Made by a program: the position numbers and the translations under genes. The notes beneath the pieces are model-generated. The model saw only the letters and a list, made by a program, of their open reading frames with translations. It made no database searches and was not told the DNA's origin. A DNA stretch of 64,000 bases from Halictus rubicundus (Eukaryota > Arthropoda > Insecta > Hymenoptera > Halictidae). Positions 35,426 to 47,672 of the stretch are shown piece after piece (position 1 is the stretch's first letter; every line of letters starts with the position of its first letter). The DNA is taken from contig NC_135151.1 of the NCBI RefSeq assembly GCF_050948215.1, positions 4,318,220-4,382,219 of the forward strand, in the 5' to 3' direction.

Positions 35426-35481
35426 AATGCTATAGCATTAATTTTCATAGTGATGCAAATCGACATGAATGCTATAGCATT
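35426..35481. repeat. Twin 14-bp palindromes, AATGCTATAGCATT
   Basis: Perfect copies at 35426-35439 and 35468-35481, 42 bp apart start to start. Flanks also partly match (TGAATGCTATAGCATT in both). It may be a dimeric protein-binding site pair or a short duplication. Confidence 0.75.
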
Positions 35482-37511
35482 CAAATTTTAAAGCCAATTT
35501 CTATTCATTTCATTTTATACAACCTTAAGTTTTTGTAATTAATATACATTTCAAAGGAACGACCAACTGTCATTACTAATTACAGTTAACTTATTATTAT
35601 TGTTGTTTATGTCTAATCGGATTTCGGATAGTACAACTAGTTTCAAGAAAACTATCTATTGTCTGTTTTTGCAGCCTGTCTATTTTTGCAGCTCACTGAA
35701 ATTTTTACTGTCCGTGAACGTGTTAAGCAGGGCTATCAACAGTGTTTAACGGCTACGTCTCTGAAGCTTGGCGGAGATAAAAATCGCCGCGCCATAAACC
35801 GTGCGAAAATTGCGATCACAAAGTTTCGTCGAAACCCGAATTTCCAAACTCCATGGCCCCCACCGGCATTTGAATTCATTAACCGCGGCAAAATCAATAG
35901 CGCGTTTTACAACTCGCCGCTGAAACTGCAGCCTAGATAGTGGTTGTATTAATATTTACGCTGTGACGGAGCGGTGAAAATCACGGGAACATCGTTGCGG
36001 CCACAAACAACGGGGGCTTAGCGATATATCAAATATTGAATCGAGCCGAAAATATTCGGCGAATTTCGCGATTCCCGCGGAACCCGATTGATCCGTTCGA
36101 GCCGATTCTGCTAGCACGTGAGTCACGGAGCCTCCGGTCCCTGTACACTCCAGTTTTAAGTTATTTCGAGTTTATCGCGTAGCCGAAGATGACACAGTTC
36201 CAGTAATTCGATCTGCTGATATTTTTGCTGCCGGTGCAATAAAGTGGCGGAATTTATGGGAACGATCGCGGCGCGAGCCGCTTCGTTGTGCCCTTAAACA
36301 ACCGTGGAGCGGTTGTGTACAGGGGCGTAGCGACTCGCATGGCAAAGTCGAAGAATTTATATAGAGCGCCGGGACGCTCGCAAACTGCTGGAAACCCGGG
36401 GAACAACTGCGGGAGACTCGGCCCGATGCGCCGTTCCACTTATTCTTTAAATAGTGCCAGTCAACAAGTCTCGGGATCCATAAAGTCGAGAATTTGTCGC
36501 GCCGGTGTTCTCTCTCTCCTTGGAACTTTCTTCGTCGCAACCCGATTTAAGGGGGCCGGCAGGGTTTGAAATCCATGTACGTATGCATGGGTCAAAACCT
36601 TTTCAAACTATCGCTTCAATATTGCAATGAGCAGTTTAGAAGTGGTCAATTGTGTTTCCTAAAAGTCCAATCTATGTCTGTATAGAGCCCAAATTGCGAA
36701 TTTCTACCTGATCGTGGAGTAATTTGTAATGTTCGGCAGAAAATTCGAATTCTGAAGCAAGTGAGACGTCACAAGATGGCTGCCGCTGAGAGATTCTCTT
36801 ATTTTCGAGAGATTTAGTGTTCGTATCGAAAAAAAGGCTCTATACAGACGTAGCAAAGACATGTACAAACACGGTGGTATGCATTTTTAATTAATTACTT
36901 ACTTATTTAAGACGTAAAATGTCTAGGAAAAAGGCATAGCGTAACATAGCGTGACAGTCAAGGCCAAATGCCTGCCGGCCTCCTTAAGAGACTCTTCGGG
37001 GCTCGGCCGATCGAGACGAAAATATATTCGAGGATGCCCGCGATCGACGACGCGTGCCGGACCACGATTTCCGATCCATTGCCCGTTACAAGTTACGAGA
37101 CCGGCGAGATTCCGCGCTGCGGTCCGCTCTCGCGGGTGAATGGAATTATAATGACATCAACAAGAGTCCGTGTCGCGTATATTAACCGTCCGAAACGATG
37201 ACACGTTACAAGCTGACCGGTCGAAGGTATTCTGCTGTAAACACCTATTTCTGCCTGCTTCAAGCGACTCTTTTTTATGGAGATACTTTCTGCATCCAGA
37301 AACATTTCTAACAAGTAGACTAGGCGGATTTTGTGCATTTGGGAAACTGGGAGCGTGTAATTTCGAATAACAAGATTACAAAAATTTTAGGGTAGCAATT
37401 CTTACAACTTTCGAAAACCACAAAAGGGAGAAATAAATTCCCACGTCTTGTATTTGAAGCAAACGATTTTTATTTTGCATCAAGATCCGCAGTCTAGTAG
37501 TAAGCAACATA
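35482..37511. other. No supported gene
   Basis: GC-rich at about 35700-37200 with overlapping frames on both strands, none recognised. An inverted pair (CTATGTCTGTATAGAGCC at about 36672 and GGCTCTATACAGACGTAG at about 36836) suggests a decayed hairpin element. One dispersed ATCCGCAGTCTA motif is at 37485-37496. Confidence 0.4.
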
Positions 37512-38041
37512 CAGGGTGCCCCAAAAATGTTGGAGTTCTTTGAAAAGAGCGATTCCCGAGGTCATTTGAAATAACTTTTTCCTTGGCAAAAATGTTCTCC
37601 GTGGCCTCGTTTAGGAGTTATTAACGGAAAACACGGGCCAATCAGAGCACAGCTATAGCGGGCGGATTCCGTCTCGGCCAATGCCAGCGTCGCGCTCGGT
37701 GATCTGATTGGCCCATGTTTTTCGTGAATAACTCCTAAACAAAGCCACGGAGAACATTTTCGCAAAGGAAAAAGTTACTTAATATGACCCCCTATTAACG
37801 AAAAGCATAAACCAATCAAAGCACAGCTATAACGGGCGACACGGTGACAGGTCCTGCTGAGCGTGGCGTTGCCATTGGACGAGCCGGAATCCGTCCGGTG
37901 TAGCCGCGCTATGATTGGTCCGCGTTTTTCGTTAATAACTCCTTAACAAAACTGTGGAGAACATTTTCGCAAAGGAAAAAGTTACTTGGAATGACCTTAG
38001 AAATCGCCCCTTTGAAAGAAGTACATTTTTGGGACACCCTG
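37512..38041. mobile_element. CCCAAAAATGTTG palindromic MITE (copy 1), CCAAT-rich
   Basis: CAGGGTGCCCCAAAAATGTT after TA, ending ...TTTTTGGGACACCCTG. Arms share GGTCATTTGAAATAACTTTT and AAAATGTTCTCCG. The central region carries several CCAAT/ATTGG boxes (about 37630, 37677, 37707, 37813, 37914). Non-coding. Copies at 39615-39888 and 49524-50013. Confidence 0.75.
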
Positions 38042-39614
38042 TGTGAACATGATTACTTGCTTGGAATCTTTATACTTTCTCCGTTAAAAAAAATTCAAGA
38101 ATTGCGTAGTCATTTTTCCTTGCAATAATTTTAGTTATTTAAACATAACATATTCTTCTGTTGTTTTGACTATTTTGTGTGTCTTGTGTACTCATTTTTC
38201 CCATAAAATTTAAGGATGTTGTTCCATCATTTTCAACTTGCTAATCCTTCTGTTGGCAACCGGGTGCCCGGATTCTTATTTAATATAATTCCTTTAACCA
38301 TTTTCTATGTTATAAAAATATAAAACCGTTCTAAATGATCGCCTCTTGCACACTATTATTTCAATTTATAGTTTCGAGGTAGAGAAAGATTTATGCAATG
38401 AGTCTTAAATACTGAAGATTTACTACGACTTTACTTGTTTGGTTGCCAACATAGGCAAAGGTTGAAACTATTAAGAAGAAAAATGAGTCTCGTTTTATCT
38501 CTCGCCTCTTACAATTGATGTTTCTGAATGCTGTGAAATGTCTGATCTCTTTTTATTTGTGTTGTAAGACATTACTTCTTTAGCATACACGGGGCACTGC
38601 AAATGAATTCCAATTGGCCGATACGAAGCGTTATGCGAAAATGAATAAAACATTATCAATATTTCATGCAACCATTAGGTCGTGTAATAAGAAATGTCAG
38701 ATTTCAAATCATTTGCAATTTGATCGTTTAGTTGGCATTTAGATTGAGTGTTAAACAGTTATATGACATTTTTATACCACTTAAGAACGCATACAATTCT
38801 TCATCGATTACTGTTCCGTTCGGGCGTACATTTGCTTCTTAATATTCAATCAAGATCATTTGAACGATTAAATTGCAAACGATTTGAAATCCTACGTGTC
38901 AGTCAACTCGATCCACAGCTCCGAATGCCTGAACGCGTGCTACCAGCAATTTAGTAGAATTGTGGATTGCGTGGTTGTGAGATTTGACAATCGACCCAAA
39001 AGCGAAAAGAATTCAGGTTGGATTTAGAAAAGTCTTGTTGAACCTAAATTTCACTTCCATTCTCTTTGTACTAGTTCCTTTCTACAATGTTTCAAATGAA
39101 TGTTTTAAAAATCATTTTCTTCCATATTTTGTTGCATAAGTAGGTACAACAATAAGTGAACATTCGAAAGCATTTGTCTCCGTAGCAAAATTTTTGCAAT
39201 TTGTCACGACAACATCACGTTCACCCTTTATTTTTCTTGGTCCATTGTCAAGTGACAGAGTGACACGATCATGCTTCCACTTAATTGCTCGTGACACACG
39301 TTAGGGTATTCACGGCTCGATGAAATTTGGCTGACTGACACGCTAGAGCGTACAGAAGCGACCTGCAAAGCCATTAAACTGCATCTAACACTGAAGTCCG
39401 GTTTCTTTGCGATAACAACGCACGGTTGCACAAAAGCTCAATAATGTTCCATCAACTTTCGCATAACGCTTCGTGTCGAATTCATTCGCAACGTCTAAAT
39501 TGCGAATCTCTACGGAAAATAAAGATATTCTGCCTCCGGTGCAAGACACAGGAATCACTTAGGAACCTCTTCGTTTCTTCAATAATTTCAGCCAACCGAA
39601 AGTACAATAATATA
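38042..39614. other. No gene; inverted repeat pair present
   Basis: 38597-38655 (ATACGAAGCGTTATGCGAAA) and 39437-39490 are inverted copies, continuing weakly into TGCAACC...GTCAG/TTCAG blocks. They probably mark the ends of a decayed ~0.9 kb element. No transposase motif is visible between them. Confidence 0.45.
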
Positions 39615-39888
39615 CAGTATGTCCCAAAAATGTTGTACTTCCTTGAAAGTGGTGATTCCTGGGGTCAGTTCAAGTAACTTTTTCCTTTGCAAAAATGTTC
39701 TGCGCGGCTTTGTTAACGAGTTATTCACGAAAAACACCCGCCCGCTATAGCCGTGCTCTGATTGGTCTGCTTTTTTCGTTAATAACTCCCAAACAAAACC
39801 GCGGAGAACATTTTTGCAAAGGAAAAAGTTATTTCAAATGACCTCGGCAATCATTCTTTTCAAGGAAGTACATTTTTGGGACACCCTG
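39615..39888. mobile_element. CCCAAAAATGTTG palindromic MITE (copy 2)
   Basis: TA-flanked; CAGTATGTCCCAAAAATGTT to ...TTTTTGGGACACCCTG. 274 bp, shorter in the centre than the other two copies. One ATTGGTC box at about 39760. Confidence 0.8.
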
Positions 39889-40044
39889 TATTGATACTCT
39901 TCAATTCTTTTAATCTTTCAAGTAACATTGTCGAAGACCTCAAGACCTTCTCTTTAAAAAAGAAAACCACGCGGATGTTGCGAAGAAGAAATCCAGCAGC
40001 TTGTGAAACGTTCGGAGACGGTTGTAGAAAAATGGTGACAACTA

Positions 40045-41227
40045 CAGTGTTTACTCGATATATGTCCACAACACAGGTCTACCCAGGGATATATGAGCCG
40101 TTTATTTTGAAAGTGGCCTCAGTCCACTTATACTTAAATTGAGATATTTAAGGGTTTGTGTTTCAATAAAATTAAAAATATACGTATAGGATACCAATGT
40201 GTCATACTACTTAAGTGTATCTAAAAGAGTTTTTACAGTTGCTATTGAAATAATAGCAATTATTAAGTGAATAATATGTGTTTTGTTACTAAAACTGGAG
40301 TTAAGTCACTTTCAAAGTTGACAACCAGATTCGTTATAGAATTTGAAAGAGCCCCAGTCCATTCGACATAATTTAAAATGCTTCAAATTGAAAAAACAAT
40401 ACTCAATTTACTTTATATATCTTTACAACACTTCAAAAACACAATTTATGCAATTCAGGACATTTATAACTACATAAATTAGGTAACAATTTACTGCTCA
40501 TCTACATTTTGTGTATGTGGGAGGGATTTGAAGAAGTCATGATGGTGGTATGTATCGTAGTAAGTCCACCATGTCCTTGTATTTCACTGTTGTAATCCGT
40601 CTTATATTTTTATAAAGTGGTGTAAAAAAATATTTTCGAACTTTCTTGTTCTACTCCCACGTGGTAATAAATCCAGAATTTTAATCTTTGCATTCTCATT
40701 CATTGACATCTTACAGAAAAATTTTATATGATTCATCTCTCAAAAAACGCATTCAGCATAGTTTTATCCAATTTATTGTTTCTCCGTTAGAATTCTTTAC
40801 CCTTTCAAAAATTGCGTCCTCCAAAGATGTTGTTGATATGAAATCCTCTTGTTTCATTTCATTTAAAATAAAGTTATTACCTTTCCGGCACTTTTTGATA
40901 ATGTCCGAAGGATTGGACATTACGGATTGGACTTAGGCCACTTTCAAAGTGATGGTTTTCATTATTGAACTAACTGCGAAAACTTATGCGTCCAAAATTA
41001 TCGTATATACTCTGAATATACTTAACCGCAAACGTTGTTTACGACAGCTAACTTGAAGTTGTACACGTAATTACGGGCAACAAAACTAATTGACAAATGG
41101 ACTTAAGCCACTTTCAAAATGAACGGCTCATATGTCGGCTGGAGGATACTATTCTTTGATACACTGTCGAACGTAGAAAAAGACTTTTATCGGCTAGATA
41201 TTTGGGACATGTATCGAGTAAAAACTG
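40045..41227. mobile_element. ATATATGTCC MITE interrupted by a 1-kb element
   Basis: Left part CAGTGTTTACTCGATATATG to CCCAGGGATATA (40045-40093); right part TATGTCGGCTGGAGGATACT to ...ATGTATCGAGTAAAAACTG (41131-41227). TA flanks on both sides. The interruption is the element at 40094-41130. Confidence 0.75.
40094..41130. mobile_element. TGAGCCGTT element with ~33 bp inverted repeats
   Basis: Ends TGAGCCGTTTATTTTGAAAG and the inverse of TGAGCCGTTCATTTTGAAAG, each followed by TGG-C--AGTCCA; TA duplication. The end motif (CACTTTCAAA) recurs inside at about 40307 and 40936. The 82-codon frame at 40688-40936 is unrecognised. Tc1/mariner-like by TA duplication; subfamily unknown. Confidence 0.65.
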
Positions 41228-41280
41228 TAGACAATTGAAGTAGATGAATTTTCAACCTCAAGAGCGAAACGTAGGAAAAT

Positions 41281-41748
41281 GACTAGGGTGACCAGTTTAG
41301 TGAATGACCATAATTCGATAATTGATATTTATACATTATTCTACTATGCGTTCGCAGATGTCTCACTAAACAGATCGTTTTTTTTAATAACCTATTCGGC
41401 AGTAAATTTAGCAGTTGCTCGAACGACATCCCACACATTGAAACTGACTATAGTTACCGCGAGATCAGCAATTTGTATTTCAAGGTGATTCACTGGTCCC
41501 ATAAGTTTATTTGTATAATTATCATTCACTGGGCCACCTCTGTGCATTCATTCGAAACTGATGTTCATTTATTTGGTCCACTATTCCTTCAACCACAATG
41601 TCAGATTTTACGGTCAAATACGGAATTGTGTTCTCAACAATAACACAGTCTTCTCATAGAAACAGCACCGAGGAAGTTCAATAACAATTTGCGAATATTA
41701 ATTTCGACAGCATGCAGCTCAAGTATTCGTTCACTGGCCACCCTATGT
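41281..41748. mobile_element. Possible mariner-like MITE, TAGGGTGACCAG ends
   Basis: The left end TAGGGTGACCAGTTTAGTGA and right end (inverse) TAGGGTGGCCAGTGAACGAA are imperfect inverted repeats. Related TTCACTGG motifs occur inside at about 41490 and 41526. No coding sequence. Target duplication not clear. Confidence 0.45.
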
Positions 41749-42839
41749 AATATCCTTTTTTTGATAGCGTCAAGTATTTTCGAGGAACCTGTAAGGGTTA
41801 ACCAACCCTATTCCATTCATGTCGGACACAGACTCCCAAAGTTCATTGTCTTCTGCAACCGTATCGCCGTTCGCATCGCTATTGTTGCTTTCTCACACCT
41901 ACGCAGCACGTGTACGCGATCTAGTCAAACAGAGTGTGACGTGAAAGGGAAGCAGAATCGCTGCAGAGTCCAAGGACCTCATACGATGAGAAGGAGATTA
42001 CTTGGTCAATGTTTCCATTCCGAACGGACTCGCTCGTCCTTCCCCCCTACCCCCTTTGTGTCTCGCTGTTCCGCTCGTTTCGTGCCTTTCGTTTTCTCTG
42101 TTTGACGAGCAATCGCGTCCTGTCCGATCGTATGCTTTTCCTGTTTAACCAACGATTCACGGGCTCTCTCTCTCTCTCTCTCCTTCTCTCTCCTGCTCTG
42201 TCCAAACAGTCAAAGAAGCCTCCTCAGCCGTTGTGTGACTACTCCCGATGATTTACAGAAGATTCTGCCCGACGTCCGAGTGATCGACGTTAATAACCGG
42301 CCGGGGGTAATGCCTACGTCGTGTAACATCATCCGGACCGGCTAAGCAATTAAATCATTCACGGCGACAGAGTAGCGTCGCGCAAGGATTTACATTTCGC
42401 CGACCTGTTATACGGCAGCCGTTATGCAATTAGGTGCTCGAATAACCGTGAAACGTTTAACGGGCCTAAACGAGAACCGCAGCTGCACGCTAAGAGACAG
42501 ACGTGCATATTTTCGTGGCGGCCGGGGGCCGGAACGCGACACTGAGCGTCTTGGACGCGCCGGAGACGTTGCATTAATTTTTCAATGGACCGACGCCAAT
42601 GCGGCCCGCTACGTGACAGCCGACTAAAACATAGGTACATAAATATATAGATTTCTTTTCTTTTCTCACCTCCTCCTCCTCCTCCTCCTTCTCCTCCCGC
42701 CTCCTCTCTTTCGCGATAGCAACGTGCAAGGGCGACAGCTGCGACAGAGCACAACTGCAAGCCGAGGCTGCACCGGGAATTGACTAGCTAAGCACATCGC
42801 CAATGCCAAAGCCTACCGCACACGTAATGCTAGGTGCCA
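41749..42839. other. GC-rich tract with pyrimidine runs, no gene
   Basis: Contains (TC)n at about 42164-42184 and (TCC)n at about 42667-42690. Open frames on both strands translate low-complexity sequence. It leads into the promoter-like region at 42840. Confidence 0.4.
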
Positions 42840-43260
42840 TCCAAAAGAAACCTGCGTCAGTGTCTCTGCAACGGTGTCGAATAAAGTGAGACTAAGACCA
42901 CGGATTTGTCGCGTTCATGGCGAAAATAGAGAGTAGAAAATAAGTAGATGCGATTCGAAACAGTGGGAAGGTTGAAATGATCTAACAATGCCAATCTATT
43001 CGACTTGTTAAAGCGACGAAAGTACTGTACGCGCCTCGCAAGAAGTCTCGCGCACAAGGGCCACTCGCTCGCTCCGCCTATCTCCACCGCTGACGCTCCA
43101 GTAGTCCAATGCTTAGGCTTTGACGTCACACGCTGTATAGTACGTGTGACCGCTTCAGCCAATAGAACAGCTAGAGGCGTGCCCCTTTCGCTCTGACCAA
43201 TCAGCCCCGCATTCCTTTCACGGGACTTCTTGTGCGGCCCGCACAGTAGGAATGTCTATC
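42840..43260. promoter_or_regulatory. Candidate promoter/enhancer with CRE and CCAAT boxes
   Basis: A perfect CRE (TGACGTCA) at 43121-43128 is followed by AGCCAATAGA at about 43158 and GACCAATCAG at about 43196, in a CpG-rich patch. This combination is typical of metazoan promoters (CREB and NF-Y sites). No transcription start or downstream coding exon could be identified, so this may be an alternative promoter, an enhancer or coincidence. Confidence 0.35.
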
Positions 43261-43589
43261 TGGCTCCAGTCTCCTCCAATTCCCGCGGACGATTTTCATT
43301 TTGCATAAAAATCGACAGTCCAGTGCGTTTACGGTGGAATCGAGCGAGCGAAACTGAGAACAGCAAGAAGTTTTTCATCCAAAGAAGACGCTTGGCTATC
43401 CCGAACAATTTAAGTGATTGTTTCAACGTTAAGTCGAATATAGTCCAAGTTTTAAAATTTCTAAAATCCACAAAAATTGTTCACACTTTGTAATATTGTG
43501 TACATATAACAATTACAAAATTTGTTCTCCTCAGTATACTTGTAAGTGACTTATATGTTAAGTACAAAGATATAATAATGTAATATTAT

Positions 43590-43664
43590 GATATAATATC
43601 TGTGGTCGCTAATGACCTAGTTGTTGATGCGACCTGTGTAAATAAATAAATTTAAAAAAAAAGA
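43590..43664 (+). repeat. Possible 3' end of a non-LTR retrotransposon
   Basis: TCGCTAATGACCTAGTTGTT then GATGCGACCTGTGTAAATAAA and an A-rich tail to 43664 resembles the 3' termini of insect non-LTR (LINE) elements, which end in GATGCGAC plus A-rich repeats. No reverse transcriptase remains nearby, so this would be a 5'-truncated copy. Recognition by memory only. Confidence 0.35.
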
Positions 43665-43949
43665 AGATTTTCACATAAAATCCGCAGTCTAATTACAACG
43701 TACCGGGCATTTCAGTACAATTTATAACGTTTCATCCGTTCGTTTTAAAACAAGTTTGGGGAATCCAGAAAGTTGTGCGTCAAGTTGGTAAAAGAGGACC
43801 CAGTCTTCGCAATTGGCGGAGGGAAATGGACCAAACGATGTCAAAAATTGTTTATGATGCGCACGACGCGTAATTCGACGGCTTCGAGAACACGGTGTGA
43901 ACGTGTAAGAAAACTTGCCGCTTATCGTTACATTTTTCGCGTTTCACCG

Positions 43950-43973
43950 GCGCGCGCGCGCGCGCGCGCACAC
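43950..43973. repeat. (CG)n alternating purine-pyrimidine run
   Basis: About 10-11 CG dinucleotides running into CACACA. Alternating CG/CA tracts can adopt Z-DNA; notable in an AT-rich genome. Confidence 0.9.
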
Positions 43974-44577
43974 AAGTTCCTATCTTCCCAGAAAGAATTT
44001 GAACAAGACGTGTCAAGTGTATACAAATTCCTCGGGTAATAAGAATACACCAGCGAGAAGTTCGCATTCTGCGCGCATACTACCTGCTCGAACGCATCAT
44101 GGTCGAATCCTATCTGAGACGAGGTGTAGGAGTATTGTATTTTTTCGTCACACATTCGTGAAACTCTAGAGCACTCGTCGCTCCTTCGCGAATTTATTAT
44201 TTCTTTACAAACAATTAGAATGCACTCTATTCTCCAAAATAATTCCCATCACTTTCTATGCAGTTTCTTCGTCCAACAATTAATGAATCTTGAATCTGGT
44301 GGGTAAAAGTCTTGAGTTCAAGGTGAAATTGCAATTTTGTTGAAAATGAATTTGTTTCTTTTTTTATTTCTATTACTAATTCCTTGTCGCATTCGACGAT
44401 AATTTGTGAATTAAGGCTGGCCAGTGAGAATCGAGAATTCTGCACACTTTATTTACAGAAATAAATTCATACAGCGCGCGTATTTAAACGATGCAAATAG
44501 TATTTATGGAACACGTTGCTGTAGAGATATGGGAAATTGGGGATTACGTCGAAAACTGATTGGATTTCCAGGGGTTA

Positions 44578-44955
44578 GTTCGAATTGATCCTAGAACGTA
44601 TTTCCGAGAGAATTTGTTAGCTTTCGAGGTTGCAAATTAAAGCTAGGAAATTGCACTTTATGATGGAATTATTTAGACTCTGCGGAAAAATTCCAGATCC
44701 TGTTGCAAAATCGATGAACTCGGACCGATAGCTCAGAGAAAAATGACTGAATTTTGCTTCGAGCTGATTTGAAAATATGTTCCCAAAGGAATTTTCTAGC
44801 TGTAAAGAGCGCAAATTGAAGCTGGAAGATTACGCTCTGCGACAGAATCGTTTAGGTTTGCAGAAAAATCCCAACACCGTCGATGTAGCTCCTTCGACTG
44901 CTAACGCTCTGCAACTTACGGGTCCCACCGATTCCATAGAAAAATGCTGATCGTT
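44578..44955. repeat. Diverged tandem duplication, period ~178 bp
   Basis: 44611-44695 (GCAAATTAAAGCTAGGAAAT ... CTGCGGAAAAATTCC) and 44789-44873 (GCAAATTGAAGCTGGAAGAT ... TTGCAGAAAAATCCC) align along their length. Flanking blocks (GAGAAAAATGACTGA and ATAGAAAAATGCTGA) keep the same spacing. At least two units are visible. Confidence 0.6.
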
Positions 44956-45872
44956 GATGTAATTAGCCACAGGTTGATCGGAAGAAAACGTCACACATCA
45001 ACGATACACAACGGTAGTTAGTGTTCCAGACACGGCGTTTCAGCCTTTAACCGTGCATTAATGCAAAAGTTAAAGAGATAATGGCCAGTCGTGGTAGTCA
45101 GTGTCTTTGAATGCGAACAATATTACATTAGTGGTTTGATTGTGTTGGAACAATGCATGGCATTTGACCTATCTACAGACCGTTTCTAAAGCCTCACGTA
45201 ACACGGCCAGAATCGAAGTTTTCGTTTTAGGTTGAAGTCAATCGATTTGTGTTATCCATTATCACAGTTGGATGCACGTTTATATCGCATCCAACTAGGC
45301 TCGGTTTATCTGGTTGATCGAGTGTTACATTGTTCCTCGGGCTTTTGTAACGTGCGCATATGCGCGCGTTTCACTCCGAGTCCAACAATTCCTTCGCCTA
45401 TTTTTTTTTTTTTTGTTCACTGGGAAATTCAAAGTTTTTCGACCGCCGGTCGAAACGATACGCGCTCAAAGCGATAATAAAAACTTGAACACATGCTGGA
45501 ACAGATACGGGAAAATATACGTGCAGAATATATTTAATGAACGCTTCGAAAAATATACTGCAAAGGTTCGACGTCGTCGGAAGGAGAATCGAGCACGAAA
45601 AGATTCGTTGTCAGCAGAAATAACAAGCACGTTCTGCACTTAAACAAACAGGCTTTGTAGCTCTTATTTTCACGAAAGTCGAAAAAGAAGAGAACTGCTT
45701 GCAGACGGCCGAACACGAGTTTCTTTGAATTAATAAAAGCGTATCAACTCCCATGGTAGAAGTAATCAAGAATAACTGAGAGGAGACAGCAATTAATATT
45801 TCATATGTCCATAAAAAGCACGCGTCCTTGTCGAAATGCTTTAGTGCACGTATGCAGTATATCACCAACTAT

Positions 45873-46149
45873 GACTGTAGTCTTTATACATGTCCCAAAT
45901 GCCTAGCCGATAAAAGTCCCAGAACCTAAAAGTCCCATAATAAAAAATATAGGTTTCCATTTGAAAAAACAAAGTTGACCTTCAAATGACCTTGAAAACG
46001 CCACCCAAATAAAAAACTGATACTGCCCCCTCTTTCCCCCTCTCGAAATCCTTGAAATCCTTTTACACTTTTTTAATATGTTTCATAGTTTTCGAGATAT
46101 TCGGCCGGAAAGTTTTCAAATGAACACCTTGTATATCGAGTGAACACTG
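45873..46149. mobile_element. ATATATGTCC MITE interrupted by a mariner fragment
   Basis: The left part (CTGTAGTCTTTATACATGTC to AGCCGATAAAAGTCCC) and right part (TATATCGAGTGAACACTG, ending 46149) are the two ends of the MITE family. Between them, about 45948-46136 matches the left terminal region of the mariner at 22603-24074, ending AAATGAACACCTTG. Confidence 0.65.
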
Positions 46150-47672
46150 TAATTGCAAATTTGATTATCATCGTGCTTAAAACTGCGAGTTCGTCTGTCT
46201 CCTCGCATTTTGATAAAAGTGAAATTGCTTCGCGTCTAAACTGACGACTTGTTGATTTGTTTCGTCGCAGTCTCGCGCCACTGTGGCTTCCCTCGACTAT
46301 ATTTCAATCGGGAACATCGAAATGATTAAATTGGGGAAAAAAAAAAGAAAAGAAAACGTGTGAGGAAAAAGTTTGCTGGTCGGAAATGAGTGGTAAGGGA
46401 CGTCCCAAGTTGTTCCATTCGCCGGGTTCGCTGTGGCGTGCGAACACGAGGAACGCGCCAGCGTGTACCGACGAAATATAGCTTCCGTTAAATGGGCAAA
46501 AAAGTAACGCCGAGGGAGCAAATGAGAACACGGGAATAGAAATTTATCGGGAAAGTTACATAGAAACAGAGTTTCGTGCGGAATCATTAAGGAACTCGTA
46601 AAATAAAGCCACCGATGGCAAATATTAAACGCTCATTCCGCGCAGCCGGATAGGTCAGCGCGAACTAATTTTCGATCTATTTTATGGCAGGAACGTACTT
46701 AATGCAGAACAGTAACGAACTATCGATTATGAAATCGCGAACTCCCCTTCCCCATTCGAAGTCGATCCAACTCGCAAAAGAAAAACAACCACGTCATTTT
46801 CCATTCGATTCCCTCCTGAAAACGAAACTTCAGAATACAGTGTAAATTGAATTCAGACGAAAACGAAACACAATGCAGATGACGAAAATTGATTTAAGCA
46901 ATTGAATTTGTTATGTGCAAGAGACATTGTTCGAAACGGTTCTCTTCGTTCAAGGTGCTGGCACAGAGTCCAAAAGTCACTAGGCCATTTTAAAATGGAG
47001 CAACCCTTTTATTTTTTGAAAATTCACATTTGATCTTTTATAAACGAATCGAATGTTGAATGGTCTAGCTTTTTTGGGCCACTCGGTACTACAAATTTTG
47101 TTTCATGGTAACTGTGATATATTCTTTTGCAATTTAAATATTAATTATATGCGAATAAAAACTGTGTATACATTTTTTTGTGGACACCCTGTGTTCATTT
47201 GTGTTCCAATGTTTAACAAGTTTCCAGACGAATCCAGATCTAAATTCCCGCTTCTGAATGTGTATTATTACCTCCCACACAGTATAGTATTCTCTATAAA
47301 TATTATATATAGATCCATATATTGCCTATAAAGAAAAAATACGAGGCAACGTAAATCGATTATATTTTATATAATGTTTGACCTGATTCGCAAATCGGAT
47401 GCTGTTAGACGAGCCGGCTACGTGCTGTAGCAGAGAAATAATGGCTCCAAATCAGATAAACATAGTTAACAAATAGGTTCTACTGGAACTAATGATCATG
47501 TGAAAATTCGAACGGAGGTACAAGGTGCACAAGGTGTTTGTTTATCTTGACCATATACTCGTTGCTCCGCCGATACAGCATGTTTTTAATTTTCTGGTCT
47601 AATTCTGATTTTCCCAAAAATGAAGTCGGTGAAGATAAATCGAAACTGTCTGAGCTGTATTCGATATCTTAA
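46150..47672. other. No recognisable gene
   Basis: Short frames only. A fragment ending in TTGTGGACACCCTGTG at about 47177-47194 resembles a mariner-type right end, without a partner. Confidence 0.4.

Larger units (their letters stand above)
43665..45872. other. No gene; tandem relics and a CG run
   Basis: Holds the alternating (CG)n at 43950-43973 and the diverged tandem duplication at 44578-44955. One dispersed ATCCGCAGTCTAATTAC motif at 43680. A T-run at about 45403-45413. Frames on both strands lack motifs. Confidence 0.4.
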
